The notes beneath the pieces were generated by a model. The model did not search any database and had not been told where the DNA came from. It saw nothing but the letters and a program-made list of their open reading frames with translations. Shown in pieces: positions 34,486 through 43,796 of a stretch of DNA of 64,000 nt. The DNA is taken from assembly GCA_019115825.1 (NCBI GenBank), contig DXCV01000024.1, positions 1 through 64,000 of the forward strand, read 5' to 3'. A program made the translations under genes and the position numbers. Within the stretch, counting starts at the first letter, position 1, and the number at the start of each line of letters is the position of its first letter. This stretch comes from Candidatus Bacteroides pullicola (GTDB lineage Bacteria > Bacteroidota > Bacteroidia > Bacteroidales > Bacteroidaceae).

Positions 34486-35274
34486 TTAGAAAGTAACGCC
34501 GATACCGAAGTTACCTACAAAATTGCATCCATCTGCCAGGCTCATCAGCACACCGCCATTGAGCGTCACCATACCGATACGCAATAACAGGCCATAGTCC
34601 AGCGCAAAACCACTGTAAGAATATTCCGTATTCTTGAAATACGTGCCATCCGCCAATTCCCATGCCACTTTGCGGCTTGCGTAACCAGCACCCACATAAG
34701 CATGAACAGGTGATTGCAAGCGTACCAGCACACCGGCTGTCACCGCATAGAAACTGCGTTTGTCCTTACCCGTGGTCCAATAGCTTATCATATCGCTATC
34801 ATCGGGATAACTCACATAGTCACCTTCTGTGGATTTTCCGGGACTATACACGCCTTTCACATACCAACCGATGTTCTTGACACGTCCCAGCATCAAGCCC
34901 AATGAAGGATTTTTCACACCACTTTCAGGAAATGCACCTTGCACACTAACAAGCCACTCATACTTTTCCGGCTCACGATTCCACCACGTGGTCTCTCTCA
35001 GCGTGATGACCATGCTTGGCTCCACTTTTTTCACCTTGGTCTGCATACCGCCATAGAGTACACGGACTTTCTCTGCAGGCAACTCAGTCGTAATGCTGAA
35101 CGTACCGTCCAGTTCGGTGATGGTACTTTCCGTGCCTCCCACGATTTCAACTTTTGCACCGGGAATGGGATTCCCGTCCCGGTCTACGACAGTTCCCGTC
35201 ACCACGTTCTGTGCTTTCACGGCAAGGGACGCAATCAGAAGGAATAAACTCAAAAATAAAATTCGTTTCACCAT
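34486..35274 (-). CDS. Carboxypeptidase-regulatory-like domain plus outer membrane barrel
   Basis: 262 residues. A signal peptide (MVKRILFLSLFLLIASLAVKA) is followed by a carboxypeptidase regulatory-like fold at about residues 23-95, with 'NVVTGTVVDRDGNPIPGAKV' and 'ELDGTFSITTELPAEKVRVL'. The rest is a small beta-barrel of about 160 residues, ending 'ADGCNFVGNFGIGVTF' with terminal Phe. Such proteins occur as outer membrane anchors or assembly factors in Bacteroidetes. It sits between the caspase gene and the fimbrillin genes, so it is a candidate surface anchor or secretion partner for them. Confidence 0.8.
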   Translation of the reverse strand: MVKRILFLSLFLLIASLAVKAQNVVTGTVVDRDGNPIPGAKVEIVGGTESTITELDGTFSITTELPAEKVRVLYGGMQTKVKKVEPSMVITLRETTWWNREPEKYEWLVSVQGAFPESGVKNPSLGLMLGRVKNIGWYVKGVYSPGKSTEGDYVSYPDDSDMISYWTTGKDKRSFYAVTAGVLVRLQSPVHAYVGAGYASRKVAWELADGTYFKNTEYSYSGFALDYGLLLRIGMVTLNGGVLMSLADGCNFVGNFGIGVTF

Positions 35275-35298
35275 AGCTTACTATTTTAACAAATCAAT

Positions 35299-37881
35299 TT
35301 ATTTCAACTTCATATTTTTCCAACTGTCCCCCATGGCAGTCGAGGCGGAGACTGTAGGCGTCTGGAGCTTGTGGTTGACCAGTTGCGACTGACGGCGCAC
35401 TTCTTCTGTCACATAGTCCCCAATCTCCTGCAAGGTGGCATTGCCCTTACTCTCTTGCAACTTCTTCAACAGGTAGTAGGTGAAAAGGCCATGCCCTTTC
35501 TCCTTAAAAGGATAGGCCGTCTCATCCCCTGAAGCCGCACTAAAGATGACCATGTTGCCCTGCGGCTTCTCCGCCTTGGCTTTCAGAGCCACGCCACGCG
35601 CCGAAGCCAGCATGTCGCCGTCGCGCCCCGCACCGCTGAAGCAAGCATCCAAGAACACGACTACAGAATTGGCATTCAGCCCGGCCAACTCCGAATAGAG
35701 TTTATTCAGTGAATAACACACCTCTGTCTGCTGCCCGTTGGCATCAATCGGGAGGAGGAAAGCATCTTTGGTGGCTTCGTTGGGCACGCCATGTCCCGCA
35801 TAGTAGAAGATAACATTGATTTCTCCCGGGTCGTACACTTTGGCAATGTTCTTCAAATCTTGTATGGCGGACAGCATGATGCCGTAGGAAGCATTGGGAT
35901 AATAACGCACATTGGTTTCCGGCAGGCCCAAAGTCTTGCGGCAATACTCGCCGAACGTCTGTCCGTCGTTCTGCGCCATGGGTACGGGAGCCACCATGCT
36001 GTAATCCTCGTTGGCAATGATATAGGCAAAGGTCTTGTCGTTCACCTCTTTGCTTTCTGGAATATCCGTATCCACGTCAGACTTGCCCACGGACACCATC
36101 GTCTTGCTGCGCCTTACGCCCGGGGTGTTCGAAGAATGATCCTCAGCCACTAGTTTGGAGGTATCAATGTCGCTGAAATTCATATCCACCACCGTCTCTG
36201 TATAGTTCAGCGATTCGTCTCCGTCATAACGGTACGTGTCGCCCGTAGGCGTAACGAACGTCAGGCTGGACAACATCAACTTATCGTTGTTGATATAGAA
36301 TTTGGGGTCTTTGAACTGCATACCCGCCCAGCTGCTTTCAAATACCTGCGCCTCGTTGTGCTCGCGCGGCACAGGCACAATCAATTCACCGTATTTCGAC
36401 TCTACCAAGAATACACGGTTTTCGGCATCATACGGTTTCAGCAACATATCGGTAAAACGAATGTCGGCCGTATAGGTCTTGATGTACTCCGCCTCGGCCT
36501 CCTTCAGCAATTCCTTAATTTTGGCATCACGTGTCTGTTGGGTCACACGGGCTTTATATTCATCAACGGTTTCATAGGGGTCTTTAGTTTGCCAACGCTC
36601 GATTCGACTTTCCACATACTCTTTGGCATACTGCGAATAGCGAGGAGGTTCGCCCGTAGTCGTGACTGAAGCGTATTCCTGATGAGTCACGGCTCCCGCT
36701 GAAGGGGTGGCCTGCGCCATGTTCTGCATGGGTGTGTCCTGCTGCACCTTCTTGCCGGAATAAGCCATCATGGAAGGCATGGATGAAGCCTGCACAGTCT
36801 GCCCTCCCAAAGAAGCAATCTTGCTGTTGACAGCCGACAGGCGATCTGCCTCACCCATACAACTGTATGCCGTGGCAAGCGCTTCAAGGTACTTTACCGA
36901 CATGGGATCGGAAGCGACAATATCCTCCAGCGTAGCTGCCGCAGCAGTGAAGTACTCCTTGGCCTGGCGGTCATACTTCTTGGCCGAACTAGCGCTTTGT
37001 TCCATACTGGCCTTGTTATAATTCAACACGCCCAAGTTGTAATAATTCAATGCCACGTGGCGCGCCACATCTAAACTGCGGGGATTCGCCCGGCGCAATT
37101 TCAAATATGTGTTCAATGCCTGTTGATACTGCTGCGTGTCTTCGTACAGTTTGCCTTGGATATTAAGCAACGTATTGTCCTGCGGTTTCTGGGCCAGTGC
37201 TTTTGTAACATACTTCTGTAGATTTACATAGTCCTTACTATCTATACAGGCGTTTATGGCTATCGACAGCAAGTTGAAGTCGGTAGGATAGTTGGACATT
37301 GCTTCGTCCAGCACGTTTTTAGCTAAATCAAAATTCCCGATTTTCAGGTACGACATGGCCATATACGCGTACACATCCTTCCGGTTTTTAGTATCACCCG
37401 TTTCCAAATAGGCCCGGAAGTAAGGAATGGCTTTGGCATAATCGCTAATATCGTACGTGCCAAATGCGGCGAAAGAGGCCATTGTAGCAAAATAATCGTC
37501 ACGGGTGAACGACTCGCCGGCAAAGGCATCCATTAATGGCACATCCATATAAGCCTGGGCAAAGATCAGCGCGTTTTGCTGGTTTCCATGCTGGGAATTA
37601 TATATAGCACCATTCTGTAAATAAGGATAGATGTCACGCAAGGCGCTTTTAGCCTCTTGATAAGCAGCCGTTCCCGCCTGCGCCGATGACAACACAGAAA
37701 CATATTCCGTATAACAACGGTACAAAGCGGAATAAACATTCGCCTTATCCGCACCTTCATTATTCAAGCGGACAAACTCCCGATAGGCTGCCGTAGCTTT
37801 ATCCGTGCTTTGGGCTGATAGCGGCATACCATACAGGCAAGAAGCCGCCAATGCCCCCCAAAATAACCTCTTCAACTTCAT
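35299..37881 (-). CDS. Exported caspase-like (clan CD, C14) peptidase with TPR domain
   Basis: 860 residues. It has a signal peptide (MKLKRLFWGALAASCLYGMPLSA), TPR-like helices at about 25-330, a linker, and a ~130-residue module at about 410-545 shared with the WD40 protein encoded upstream. The caspase domain occupies about 615-850. The catalytic dyad is visible: His697 in 'NVIFYYAGHGVPNEA' and Cys747 in 'VVVFLDACFSGAGRDGD', with the p10-like 'MVIFSAASGDETAYPFKEKG' after it. Prokaryotic caspase homologues with such accessory domains usually cleave after Arg or Lys. The signal peptide places it in the periplasm or beyond, unlike most cytoplasmic bacterial caspase homologues. Second gene of the operon. 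Confidence 0.88.
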   Translation of the reverse strand: MKLKRLFWGALAASCLYGMPLSAQSTDKATAAYREFVRLNNEGADKANVYSALYRCYTEYVSVLSSAQAGTAAYQEAKSALRDIYPYLQNGAIYNSQHGNQQNALIFAQAYMDVPLMDAFAGESFTRDDYFATMASFAAFGTYDISDYAKAIPYFRAYLETGDTKNRKDVYAYMAMSYLKIGNFDLAKNVLDEAMSNYPTDFNLLSIAINACIDSKDYVNLQKYVTKALAQKPQDNTLLNIQGKLYEDTQQYQQALNTYLKLRRANPRSLDVARHVALNYYNLGVLNYNKASMEQSASSAKKYDRQAKEYFTAAAATLEDIVASDPMSVKYLEALATAYSCMGEADRLSAVNSKIASLGGQTVQASSMPSMMAYSGKKVQQDTPMQNMAQATPSAGAVTHQEYASVTTTGEPPRYSQYAKEYVESRIERWQTKDPYETVDEYKARVTQQTRDAKIKELLKEAEAEYIKTYTADIRFTDMLLKPYDAENRVFLVESKYGELIVPVPREHNEAQVFESSWAGMQFKDPKFYINNDKLMLSSLTFVTPTGDTYRYDGDESLNYTETVVDMNFSDIDTSKLVAEDHSSNTPGVRRSKTMVSVGKSDVDTDIPESKEVNDKTFAYIIANEDYSMVAPVPMAQNDGQTFGEYCRKTLGLPETNVRYYPNASYGIMLSAIQDLKNIAKVYDPGEINVIFYYAGHGVPNEATKDAFLLPIDANGQQTEVCYSLNKLYSELAGLNANSVVVFLDACFSGAGRDGDMLASARGVALKAKAEKPQGNMVIFSAASGDETAYPFKEKGHGLFTYYLLKKLQESKGNATLQEIGDYVTEEVRRQSQLVNHKLQTPTVSASTAMGDSWKNMKLK

Positions 37882-37931
37882 ATCTATTCAATCCATTCAG
37901 TTTGTAATAACTTTCTTGTTTGCTTTTCTCG

Positions 37932-39995
37932 TCAGAACGCGTCAACGAACGTAAATTCCACATTGATACGACGGAACTCGCCTCCACGGCCTTCGGTCAG
38001 CTTGATGTAATAGCGATAATCGGAGTTCATCGTGGAAACTCCAGCCACATGGGTATCAATATTCTCCTTTACACCCACGGCGCGCAGGAAAGCCAACTGC
38101 TCGTTCTGCGTAACGCCGCTTTCACGCGTGACGGTTATCGTGCCCAAGTCATCATTCTTGTACACAGGTTCGTTCTCAAATTCGCCATAACAACCATCGT
38201 ACGCTATTTTCCCGTTAATAGGCAACGCATCCGCCATGCCGGTGATTTTCACCGTCAACTTCTTGCCCGGTTTCACGTAACGGGCAAACTCTCCTTCAAA
38301 GGCCGCCTTCACCACCGACAGCATGGACGAGGCCGCGCCCGATTCTTCGGCTTTGTACTTGCCTGGCGCAAAGTCCTCCTGCACCGAGAAACCCTCTTCC
38401 ACTTCGTACGAGAAGTTGATGCGGTAGTTCATGATTTTTTTTCCGCTGGCGTCCACGTCCGAAACAATTTTGGCATCAACCGTGATCTTCGTATGATCCG
38501 ATATCGTGTTCTGTCGTTTGGCTGCATCCACCACCTTCTCCTTGATGTCCTGCAACTTCATTTCCTCCATATTGGACTGTTGTATCAGCTCCAAAGGAAC
38601 AAAACCCGTGTCTTCCTTCAAATAATCCAAGGATCGGCGGTCACGGTTATCGAACACATAGGTTTTTCCCGACACCTTATTTAATACGTCTGCATATACC
38701 AACTCGAATTTATCGCTTTTGGTCAGACCGTATTTCGCATTACGGAATTCCAAATTACCCGGATCCATGAAGTCATTCACCTCTTCCTTGGGCACGGTCA
38801 GGTAGATGGAAGGCATGGTGTTGAAATTTACGGCCAACATTCCTGTCTCGGGATTATAATTGCCCAACGTCACTTCCGAACGTTCCAACAAATTCTCTGC
38901 CATCCGGGTGGCGATTTCCTGTTCGAAAAGTTTCATTTGCTCCATGCGTGTCTCTTCGTTCACACGTTGATTGTATTCTTCCAACGTCTCGCCCGGCATC
39001 TGTTTCAGCCAGATGTTCATACGCTCGTTCAACTCGTCGGCTAACAACTTGGTGTAGTAAGGAGCCAATTCACTCATCAGCCGGTACACGATGCTTCCGG
39101 CAGTGTTATACGTCAAGAAAATCTGCTTCTTGCCGTCCTTCACAAAGCGTGCATCGCTGGTTCCCCCGCCAGCATTGTCTATGTAAGTGCGATCTGTAGG
39201 ATCCAGCACGTTGACAACGGCCACCCGCTTGTCACCACTCACCACGGCCACATATTTACCTTCCGGATGAAACGCCATGTCCAAAGCTAGGCCCATGGCA
39301 TCCATGCTCTGCATAATAAAGAACTCCTGTGTGTCATAGGTAGTCAGCAGCCCGTCCGCGCTCAACACGGCAAATGTGGCGCAATCGTCTGAGAAAGCGA
39401 TGCCATTGATGCTCGTATCCAACTCCAATTCCTTGCGGAGCGTTTTGTCCTCCAAGTTCCACACGGCAAGCCGATTACCCGAGGCAGCCGCCACGAAATA
39501 GTTGTTGGCACTGATGGTCAACATTTTGGCAGCAAAAGGCATCTGCATGACATCGAGCGGCTCGTAACGGCGGGCGTCATAAGACAACATTTCCTTATCC
39601 GTGGCAATGACCAGCCTGCGGGCATCGGGACTATAGCAAATAGCGCTTGCCCCTACAACGTCTTCAAACTCGTGCAACGTCTTTTTGGCCCGCCACAGAT
39701 CATATACGGCCACACCCGTTTTCCCTCCCTTGGCAGACAACACAGCAAACGATGTCCCGGAAGGATTGACCTTCAACGAAACGACTTCGCCCGAAGAAGA
39801 ACTCAACACCAGATTCCGCAAGTTATACGTTTTCTTGTCATTATAATAGTATGTGGAAAAAAGATAATTATCCATTCCGATAGGAGAAACCTTTTGTTTG
39901 TACACATACTCTTTTTTGATCGCATTATCTCCCGTCTGCGCATTCAGGAACGCACAACAAGCGAAACAAACCCATAGCGAAACAATTTTCTTCAT
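37932..39995 (-). CDS. Exported WD40-like beta-propeller protein
   Basis: 687 residues. It has a signal peptide (MKKIVSLWVCFACCAFLNA), then about 280 residues of WD40-like blades ('VSLKVNPSGTSFAVLSAKGG', 'ISANNYFVAAASGNRLAVWN', 'MAFHPEGKYVAVVSGDKRVA'). A module at about 305-445 is homologous to one in the caspase protein. The C-terminal region ('ITGMADALPINGKIAYDGCY' to 'QLAFLRAVGVKENI') resembles the OmpA-like layout in which a cell-wall binding sequence follows 'LSxxRAxAV', but is divergent. First gene of the operon, with a -7 box at 40050-40057. It could recognise substrates or regulate the caspase. Confidence 0.82.
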   Translation of the reverse strand: MKKIVSLWVCFACCAFLNAQTGDNAIKKEYVYKQKVSPIGMDNYLFSTYYYNDKKTYNLRNLVLSSSSGEVVSLKVNPSGTSFAVLSAKGGKTGVAVYDLWRAKKTLHEFEDVVGASAICYSPDARRLVIATDKEMLSYDARRYEPLDVMQMPFAAKMLTISANNYFVAAASGNRLAVWNLEDKTLRKELELDTSINGIAFSDDCATFAVLSADGLLTTYDTQEFFIMQSMDAMGLALDMAFHPEGKYVAVVSGDKRVAVVNVLDPTDRTYIDNAGGGTSDARFVKDGKKQIFLTYNTAGSIVYRLMSELAPYYTKLLADELNERMNIWLKQMPGETLEEYNQRVNEETRMEQMKLFEQEIATRMAENLLERSEVTLGNYNPETGMLAVNFNTMPSIYLTVPKEEVNDFMDPGNLEFRNAKYGLTKSDKFELVYADVLNKVSGKTYVFDNRDRRSLDYLKEDTGFVPLELIQQSNMEEMKLQDIKEKVVDAAKRQNTISDHTKITVDAKIVSDVDASGKKIMNYRINFSYEVEEGFSVQEDFAPGKYKAEESGAASSMLSVVKAAFEGEFARYVKPGKKLTVKITGMADALPINGKIAYDGCYGEFENEPVYKNDDLGTITVTRESGVTQNEQLAFLRAVGVKENIDTHVAGVSTMNSDYRYYIKLTEGRGGEFRRINVEFTFVDAF

Positions 39996-40049
39996 ACCCC
40001 ATTTAGCATTTATATAATTATCATTTTACGCCATTCACAAATTTATGAG

Positions 40050-40057
40050 CAAATATA
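40050..40057 (-). promoter_or_regulatory. -7 box of the WD40/caspase/fimbrillin operon
   Basis: TATATTTG on the minus strand, matching TAnnTTTG, 54 nt before the WD40 start codon. No clear -33 box is visible. It is the only good promoter found upstream of the nine genes. Confidence 0.6.
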
Positions 40058-40350
40058 AACATTTTAATTCTGATAAAAAAAACCTAAATACTGATTTCCA
40101 GATACATCTACACACATTTGTAAAACATATTCATATACACATTTTCAACCAAACAGACGTATCGCATACTATCTTGAAAAAATCACGCACTAAACAGACA
40201 AAACATGGTTTATGCTGTACGGCCTTATTATTTAAAACTTTAACATTTTAACGCTTCAGATTTAACAAACCCGATTATACACAGACGCTCGCCGCCACAG
40301 TCATACGGCTTCGTCTTCTGACAGGATACACAGAATTTTCCGCCCACTTT

Positions 40351-40382
40351 CTTGCAACAAGACAAACTTTCCCGTACATTTG
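40351..40382 (+). promoter_or_regulatory. Promoter of the XRE-cupin regulator
   Basis: CTTG (40351-40354), a 20-nt spacer, and TACATTTG (40375-40382). The -33 box is one base off TTTG; the -7 box is exact. The start codon is at 40429. Confidence 0.65.
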
Positions 40383-40428
40383 CAGAAAATTGAAACAAAC
40401 CGATACCGGAAAACATCAATATTGAACT

Positions 40429-41004
40429 ATGGATACAAGCAAGATTGTGGGCGAGAAAATCAAATCGCTCCGCGAAAGCCGAAACATCACGATGGAGGAA
40501 CTGGCGCAACGCTCGGGCCTGGCCATCGAACAAGTGGAACGCATTGAGGACAACATCGACCTGCCGTCACTGGCGCCGCTCATCAAGATAGCCCGCGTGC
40601 TGGGCGTGAGACTGGGCACCTTCCTCGACGACCAGGACGAGACGGGACCCGCTGTCTGCCGGCGCGCCGAGGCGGGAGACACCATCAGCTTCAGCAACAA
40701 CGCCATCCAGAGCCGACGGCACATGGAATATCACTCGCTGGCCAAGTCGAAGGCAGACCGCCATATGGACCCCTTCATCATCGACGTGGACGCCACCGAG
40801 GACCAGGACTTCGTGCTCTCGTCACACGAGGGCGAGGAGTTCATCTACGTCCTGCGCGGACGCATGGAAATCAGCTACGGCAAGAACACTTACCTGCTGG
40901 AGGAGGGCGACAGCATCTATTATGACTCCATCGTCCCCCACCACGTGCATGGCTACCAGGGCGAGGCGGCTCAGATACTGGCCGTGGTCTACACGCCTGC
41001 CTAA
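40429..41004 (+). CDS. XRE-type HTH regulator with cupin domain
   Basis: 191 residues. The N-terminal HTH_3 domain covers about 8-65 ('IKSLRESRNITMEELAQRSG', 'IEDNIDLPSLAPLIKIARVL'). The C-terminal cupin_2 covers ~115-190 ('EGEEFIYVLRGRMEISYGKN', 'EGDSIYYDSIVPHHVHGYQG'). XRE-cupin proteins are small-molecule-sensing repressors or activators, usually of the genes next to them, here a 2-hydroxyacid dehydrogenase and an acyl-CoA ligase on the same strand. The ligand may be a fatty or hydroxy acid (inference). The TAA stop codon lies inside a 22-bp repeat array. Confidence 0.9.
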   Translation: MDTSKIVGEKIKSLRESRNITMEELAQRSGLAIEQVERIEDNIDLPSLAPLIKIARVLGVRLGTFLDDQDETGPAVCRRAEAGDTISFSNNAIQSRRHMEYHSLAKSKADRHMDPFIIDVDATEDQDFVLSSHEGEEFIYVLRGRMEISYGKNTYLLEEGDSIYYDSIVPHHVHGYQGEAAQILAVVYTPA

Positions 41005-41075
41005 GCACGGGCAGAGGTACCCCCAAGCACGGGCGCAGGTATGCCCGGGCACGGGCGGGGATACGCCCGCCTGAA
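41000..41075 (+). repeat. 22-bp tandem repeat array E4 supplying a stop codon
   Basis: Three units with core CACGGGC(G/A)(C/G)AGGTA, separated by CCCCAAG-type spacers; the preceding CCTAAG contributes the stop codon of the XRE-cupin gene. Confidence 0.85.
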
Positions 41076-41110
41076 AACTCATTATCAAACCGATACAAAA
41101 ACATCCGCGT

Positions 41111-42109
41111 ATGGCCATAAAAATAGCATTCTTCGACGCAAAGGACTACGACCGCGACTCGTTCAACCGTGAGAACCAGTCGAGAGACTACGAGATACAT
41201 TACTACAAGGACCGCCTCTCCGCCCGCACGGCCGAACTGGCCCGTGGCAAGGACGTGGTGTGCATCTTCGTCAACGCCGAGTGTGACGCACACGTCATCC
41301 AACTGCTCCGGGAGTACGGCGTCAAGCTTATCGCCCTGCGTTGCGCGGGCTTTAACAACGTGGACGTGCAGGCAGCCCGCGACGCAGGCATACAGGTGGT
41401 GCGCGTTCCCGCCTACTCGCCCCACGCCGTGGCCGAATATGCCGTCACGCTGATGCTCTGCCTCAACCGCAAGGTCTACCGCTCCGTCTACCGCACCCGC
41501 GAGGGCAACTTCAAACTGAAGGGCCTGATGGGCTTCGACATGTACGGCAAGACGGCAGGCATCGTGGGCATGGGCAAGATTGCCAAGGAGCTCATCAAAA
41601 TCCTCCGCGGCTTCGGGATGGACATCGTGGCCTACGACCCCTATCCCGACCACGCCTTCGCCGAGGAACACCAGACACGCATCGTCAGCCTGGACGAGCT
41701 GTATGCCGTGAGCGACATCATCTCCCTGCACTGCCCGCTGACGGACGACACCCGCTTCCTGGTGAACAGCCAGAGCATCGCCAAGATGAAGCGCGGCGTG
41801 ATGATAGTCAACACGGGACGCGGCAAGCTCATCAAGACGGAAGACCTCATCGAAGGACTGCGCAGCGGACAGATAGGCTCGGCCGGACTGGACGTCTATG
41901 AGGAGGAAGAGAAATTCTTCTATGAGGACCGCAGCGACAAGATGATTGACGACGACAAGCTGGCCCTGCTGCTGATGATGCCCAACGTCATCCTGACCTC
42001 GCACCAAGCCTTCTTCACCCGCGAAGCCATGCACAACATCGCCGCCACCACCCTGGACAACATTGCCGACTGGGCGGCGGGCCGCGAACTGAAAAACGAA
42101 GTGAAATGA
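41111..42109 (+). CDS. D-2-hydroxyacid dehydrogenase (D-lactate dehydrogenase family)
   Basis: 332 residues. The NAD-binding Rossmann motif is [12 protein letters not shown] at about residue 150. The catalytic residues are Arg in '[14 protein letters not shown]', Glu in '[11 protein letters not shown]' and His in '[19 protein letters not shown]'. The dehydrogenase reversibly reduces a 2-keto acid with NADH; the '[20 protein letters not shown]' region and length fit fermentative D-lactate dehydrogenase, so pyruvate to D-lactate is the likely reaction. Its stop codon overlaps the ATG of the next gene (ATGA, 42106-42109), so it is coupled to the acyl-CoA ligase. Confidence 0.9.
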   Translation: MAIKIAFFDAKDYDRDSFNRENQSRDYEIHYYKDRLSARTAELARGKDVVCIFVNAECDAHVIQLLREYGVKLIALRCAGFNNVDVQAARDAGIQVVRVPAYSPHAVAEYAVTLMLCLNRKVYRSVYRTREGNFKLKGLMGFDMYGKTAGIVGMGKIAKELIKILRGFGMDIVAYDPYPDHAFAEEHQTRIVSLDELYAVSDIISLHCPLTDDTRFLVNSQSIAKMKRGVMIVNTGRGKLIKTEDLIEGLRSGQIGSAGLDVYEEEEKFFYEDRSDKMIDDDKLALLLMMPNVILTSHQAFFTREAMHNIAATTLDNIADWAAGRELKNEVK

Positions 42110-43794
42110 ACACATCAGATCCTATTACCCCCGGCGGTGGGCAACCCCAATTGTCCGACCGCACCCTCGGCCAATGGCTGGAACATTGGGCCGAAACCAC
42201 CCCCGACCGCGAGTACATCGTCTACTCCGACCGCAACCTGCGTTTCACGTGGAGCCAGTTCAACCACCGCGTGGACGACATGGCACGCGGACTCATCGCC
42301 ATCGGCGTCACCCGGGGCACGCACGTGGGCCTCTGGGCCGCCAACGTGCCCGACTGGCTCACGCTGCTCTATGCCTGCGCCAAGATAGGTGCCGTGGCCG
42401 TGACGGTGAACACCAACTACAAGCAGTCCGAACTGGAATACCTCTGCAAGAACTCGGACATGCACACCCTCTGCATCGTCAACGGCGAGAAGGACAGCGA
42501 CTTCGTGCAGATGACCTACACGATGCTGCCCGAACTGCGCACCTGCCAGCGCGGACACCTCAAGAGCGAACGTTTCCCGGAGATGCGCAACGTGGTCTAC
42601 ATCGGCCAGGAGAAATTCCGTGGCATGTACACCACCCATGAACTCCTGCTGCTGGGCGACAACGTGGACCCCACCCATCTGGAGCAACTGAAGGCCCAGG
42701 TGACCTGCCACGACGTAGTGAACATGCAATACACCAGCGGCACCACGGGCTTCCCCAAGGGCGTCATGCTGACCCACTATAACATCGCCAACAACGGCTT
42801 CCTGACGGGCGAGCACATGAAATTCACGCAGGAGGACAAACTCTGCGTCTGCGTGCCCCTGTTCCACTGCTTCGGCGTGGTGCTGGCCACGATGAACTGC
42901 CTGACCCACGGCTGCACCGAGGTGATGGTGGAGCGCTTCGACCCGCTGGTCGTCCTGGCCTCCGTCCACAAGGAGCGTTGCACGGCCCTCTACGGCGTGC
43001 CCACGATGTTCATCGCCGAACTGAATCACCCGATGTTCAGCATGTTCGACATGAGCAGCCTGCGCACGGGCATCATGGCGGGCTCGCTCTGCCCCGTGGA
43101 ACTGATGAAGCAGGTGGAGGAGAAGATGTACATGAAGGTGACCAGCGTCTACGGCCTGACGGAAACCTCGCCGGGCATGACGCACAGCCGCATCGACGAC
43201 CCCGCCGAGGAACGCTACAACACCGTGGGCCGCGACTTCGAGCACACCGAGGTGCGCGTCATCGACCCGGAGACGGGCCTGGAATGCCCCGTGGGCGTGC
43301 AGGGCGAGATGTGCTGCCGCGGCTACAACGTGATGAAGGGCTACTACAAGAACCCCGAGGCCACGGCCGAGGTCATCGACAAGGACGGCTTCCTGCACAG
43401 CGGCGACCTGGGCGTGAAGGACGAGCAGGGCTACTACCGCATCACCGGCCGCATCAAGGACATGATCATCCGCGGCGGCGAGAACATCTATCCGCGCGAA
43501 ATCGAGGAGTTCCTCTACCAACTGCCGGGCGTGAAGGACGTGCAGGTGGCCGGCATCCCCTCGAAGAAGTACGGCGAGGCGGTGGGCGCGTTCATCATCC
43601 TGCACGAGGGCGTCACGATGGACGAGATGGACGTGCGCGAGTTCTGCATGGGCAAGATATCGCGCTACAAGATACCGAAGTACATCTTCTTTGTCAAGGA
43701 ATTCCCCATGACGGGCAGCGGAAAAATCCAGAAGTTCAAGCTGAAGGACGTGGGCCTGCAACTCTGCAAGGAGAAGGGGATAGAGATTATATAA
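42106..43794 (+). CDS. AMP-binding acyl-CoA synthetase
   Basis: 562 residues. The AMP-binding motif is '[18 protein letters not shown]' at about residue 210. The A5/A7 region is '[20 protein letters not shown]'. The linker region is '[20 protein letters not shown]' then '[20 protein letters not shown]', and the A10 lysine is in '[10 protein letters not shown]'. The enzyme class adenylates a carboxylic acid and transfers it to CoA (fatty acid, or aryl or branched acid). The substrate is not readable. It overlaps the dehydrogenase gene by 4 nt. In other Bacteroides the cupin-XRE regulator and this ligase are commonly adjacent. Confidence 0.9.
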   Translation: MNTSDPITPGGGQPQLSDRTLGQWLEHWAETTPDREYIVYSDRNLRFTWSQFNHRVDDMARGLIAIGVTRGTHVGLWAANVPDWLTLLYACAKIGAVAVTVNTNYKQSELEYLCKNSDMHTLCIVNGEKDSDFVQMTYTMLPELRTCQRGHLKSERFPEMRNVVYIGQEKFRGMYTTHELLLLGDNVDPTHLEQLKAQVTCHDVVNMQYTSGTTGFPKGVMLTHYNIANNGFLTGEHMKFTQEDKLCVCVPLFHCFGVVLATMNCLTHGCTEVMVERFDPLVVLASVHKERCTALYGVPTMFIAELNHPMFSMFDMSSLRTGIMAGSLCPVELMKQVEEKMYMKVTSVYGLTETSPGMTHSRIDDPAEERYNTVGRDFEHTEVRVIDPETGLECPVGVQGEMCCRGYNVMKGYYKNPEATAEVIDKDGFLHSGDLGVKDEQGYYRITGRIKDMIIRGGENIYPREIEEFLYQLPGVKDVQVAGIPSKKYGEAVGAFIILHEGVTMDEMDVREFCMGKISRYKIPKYIFFVKEFPMTGSGKIQKFKLKDVGLQLCKEKGIEII

Positions 43795-43796
43795 GT

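Larger units (their letters stand above)
39996..40428. other. Divergent intergenic region between WD40 operon and XRE-cupin gene
   Basis: A 433-nt AT-rich gap holding the divergent promoters at 40050-40057 (minus) and 40351-40382 (plus). The part from about 40060 to 40250 is AT-rich with no coherent frame, and I see no gene in it. It is the AT-rich edge of the operon's AT-rich segment. Confidence 0.6.
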
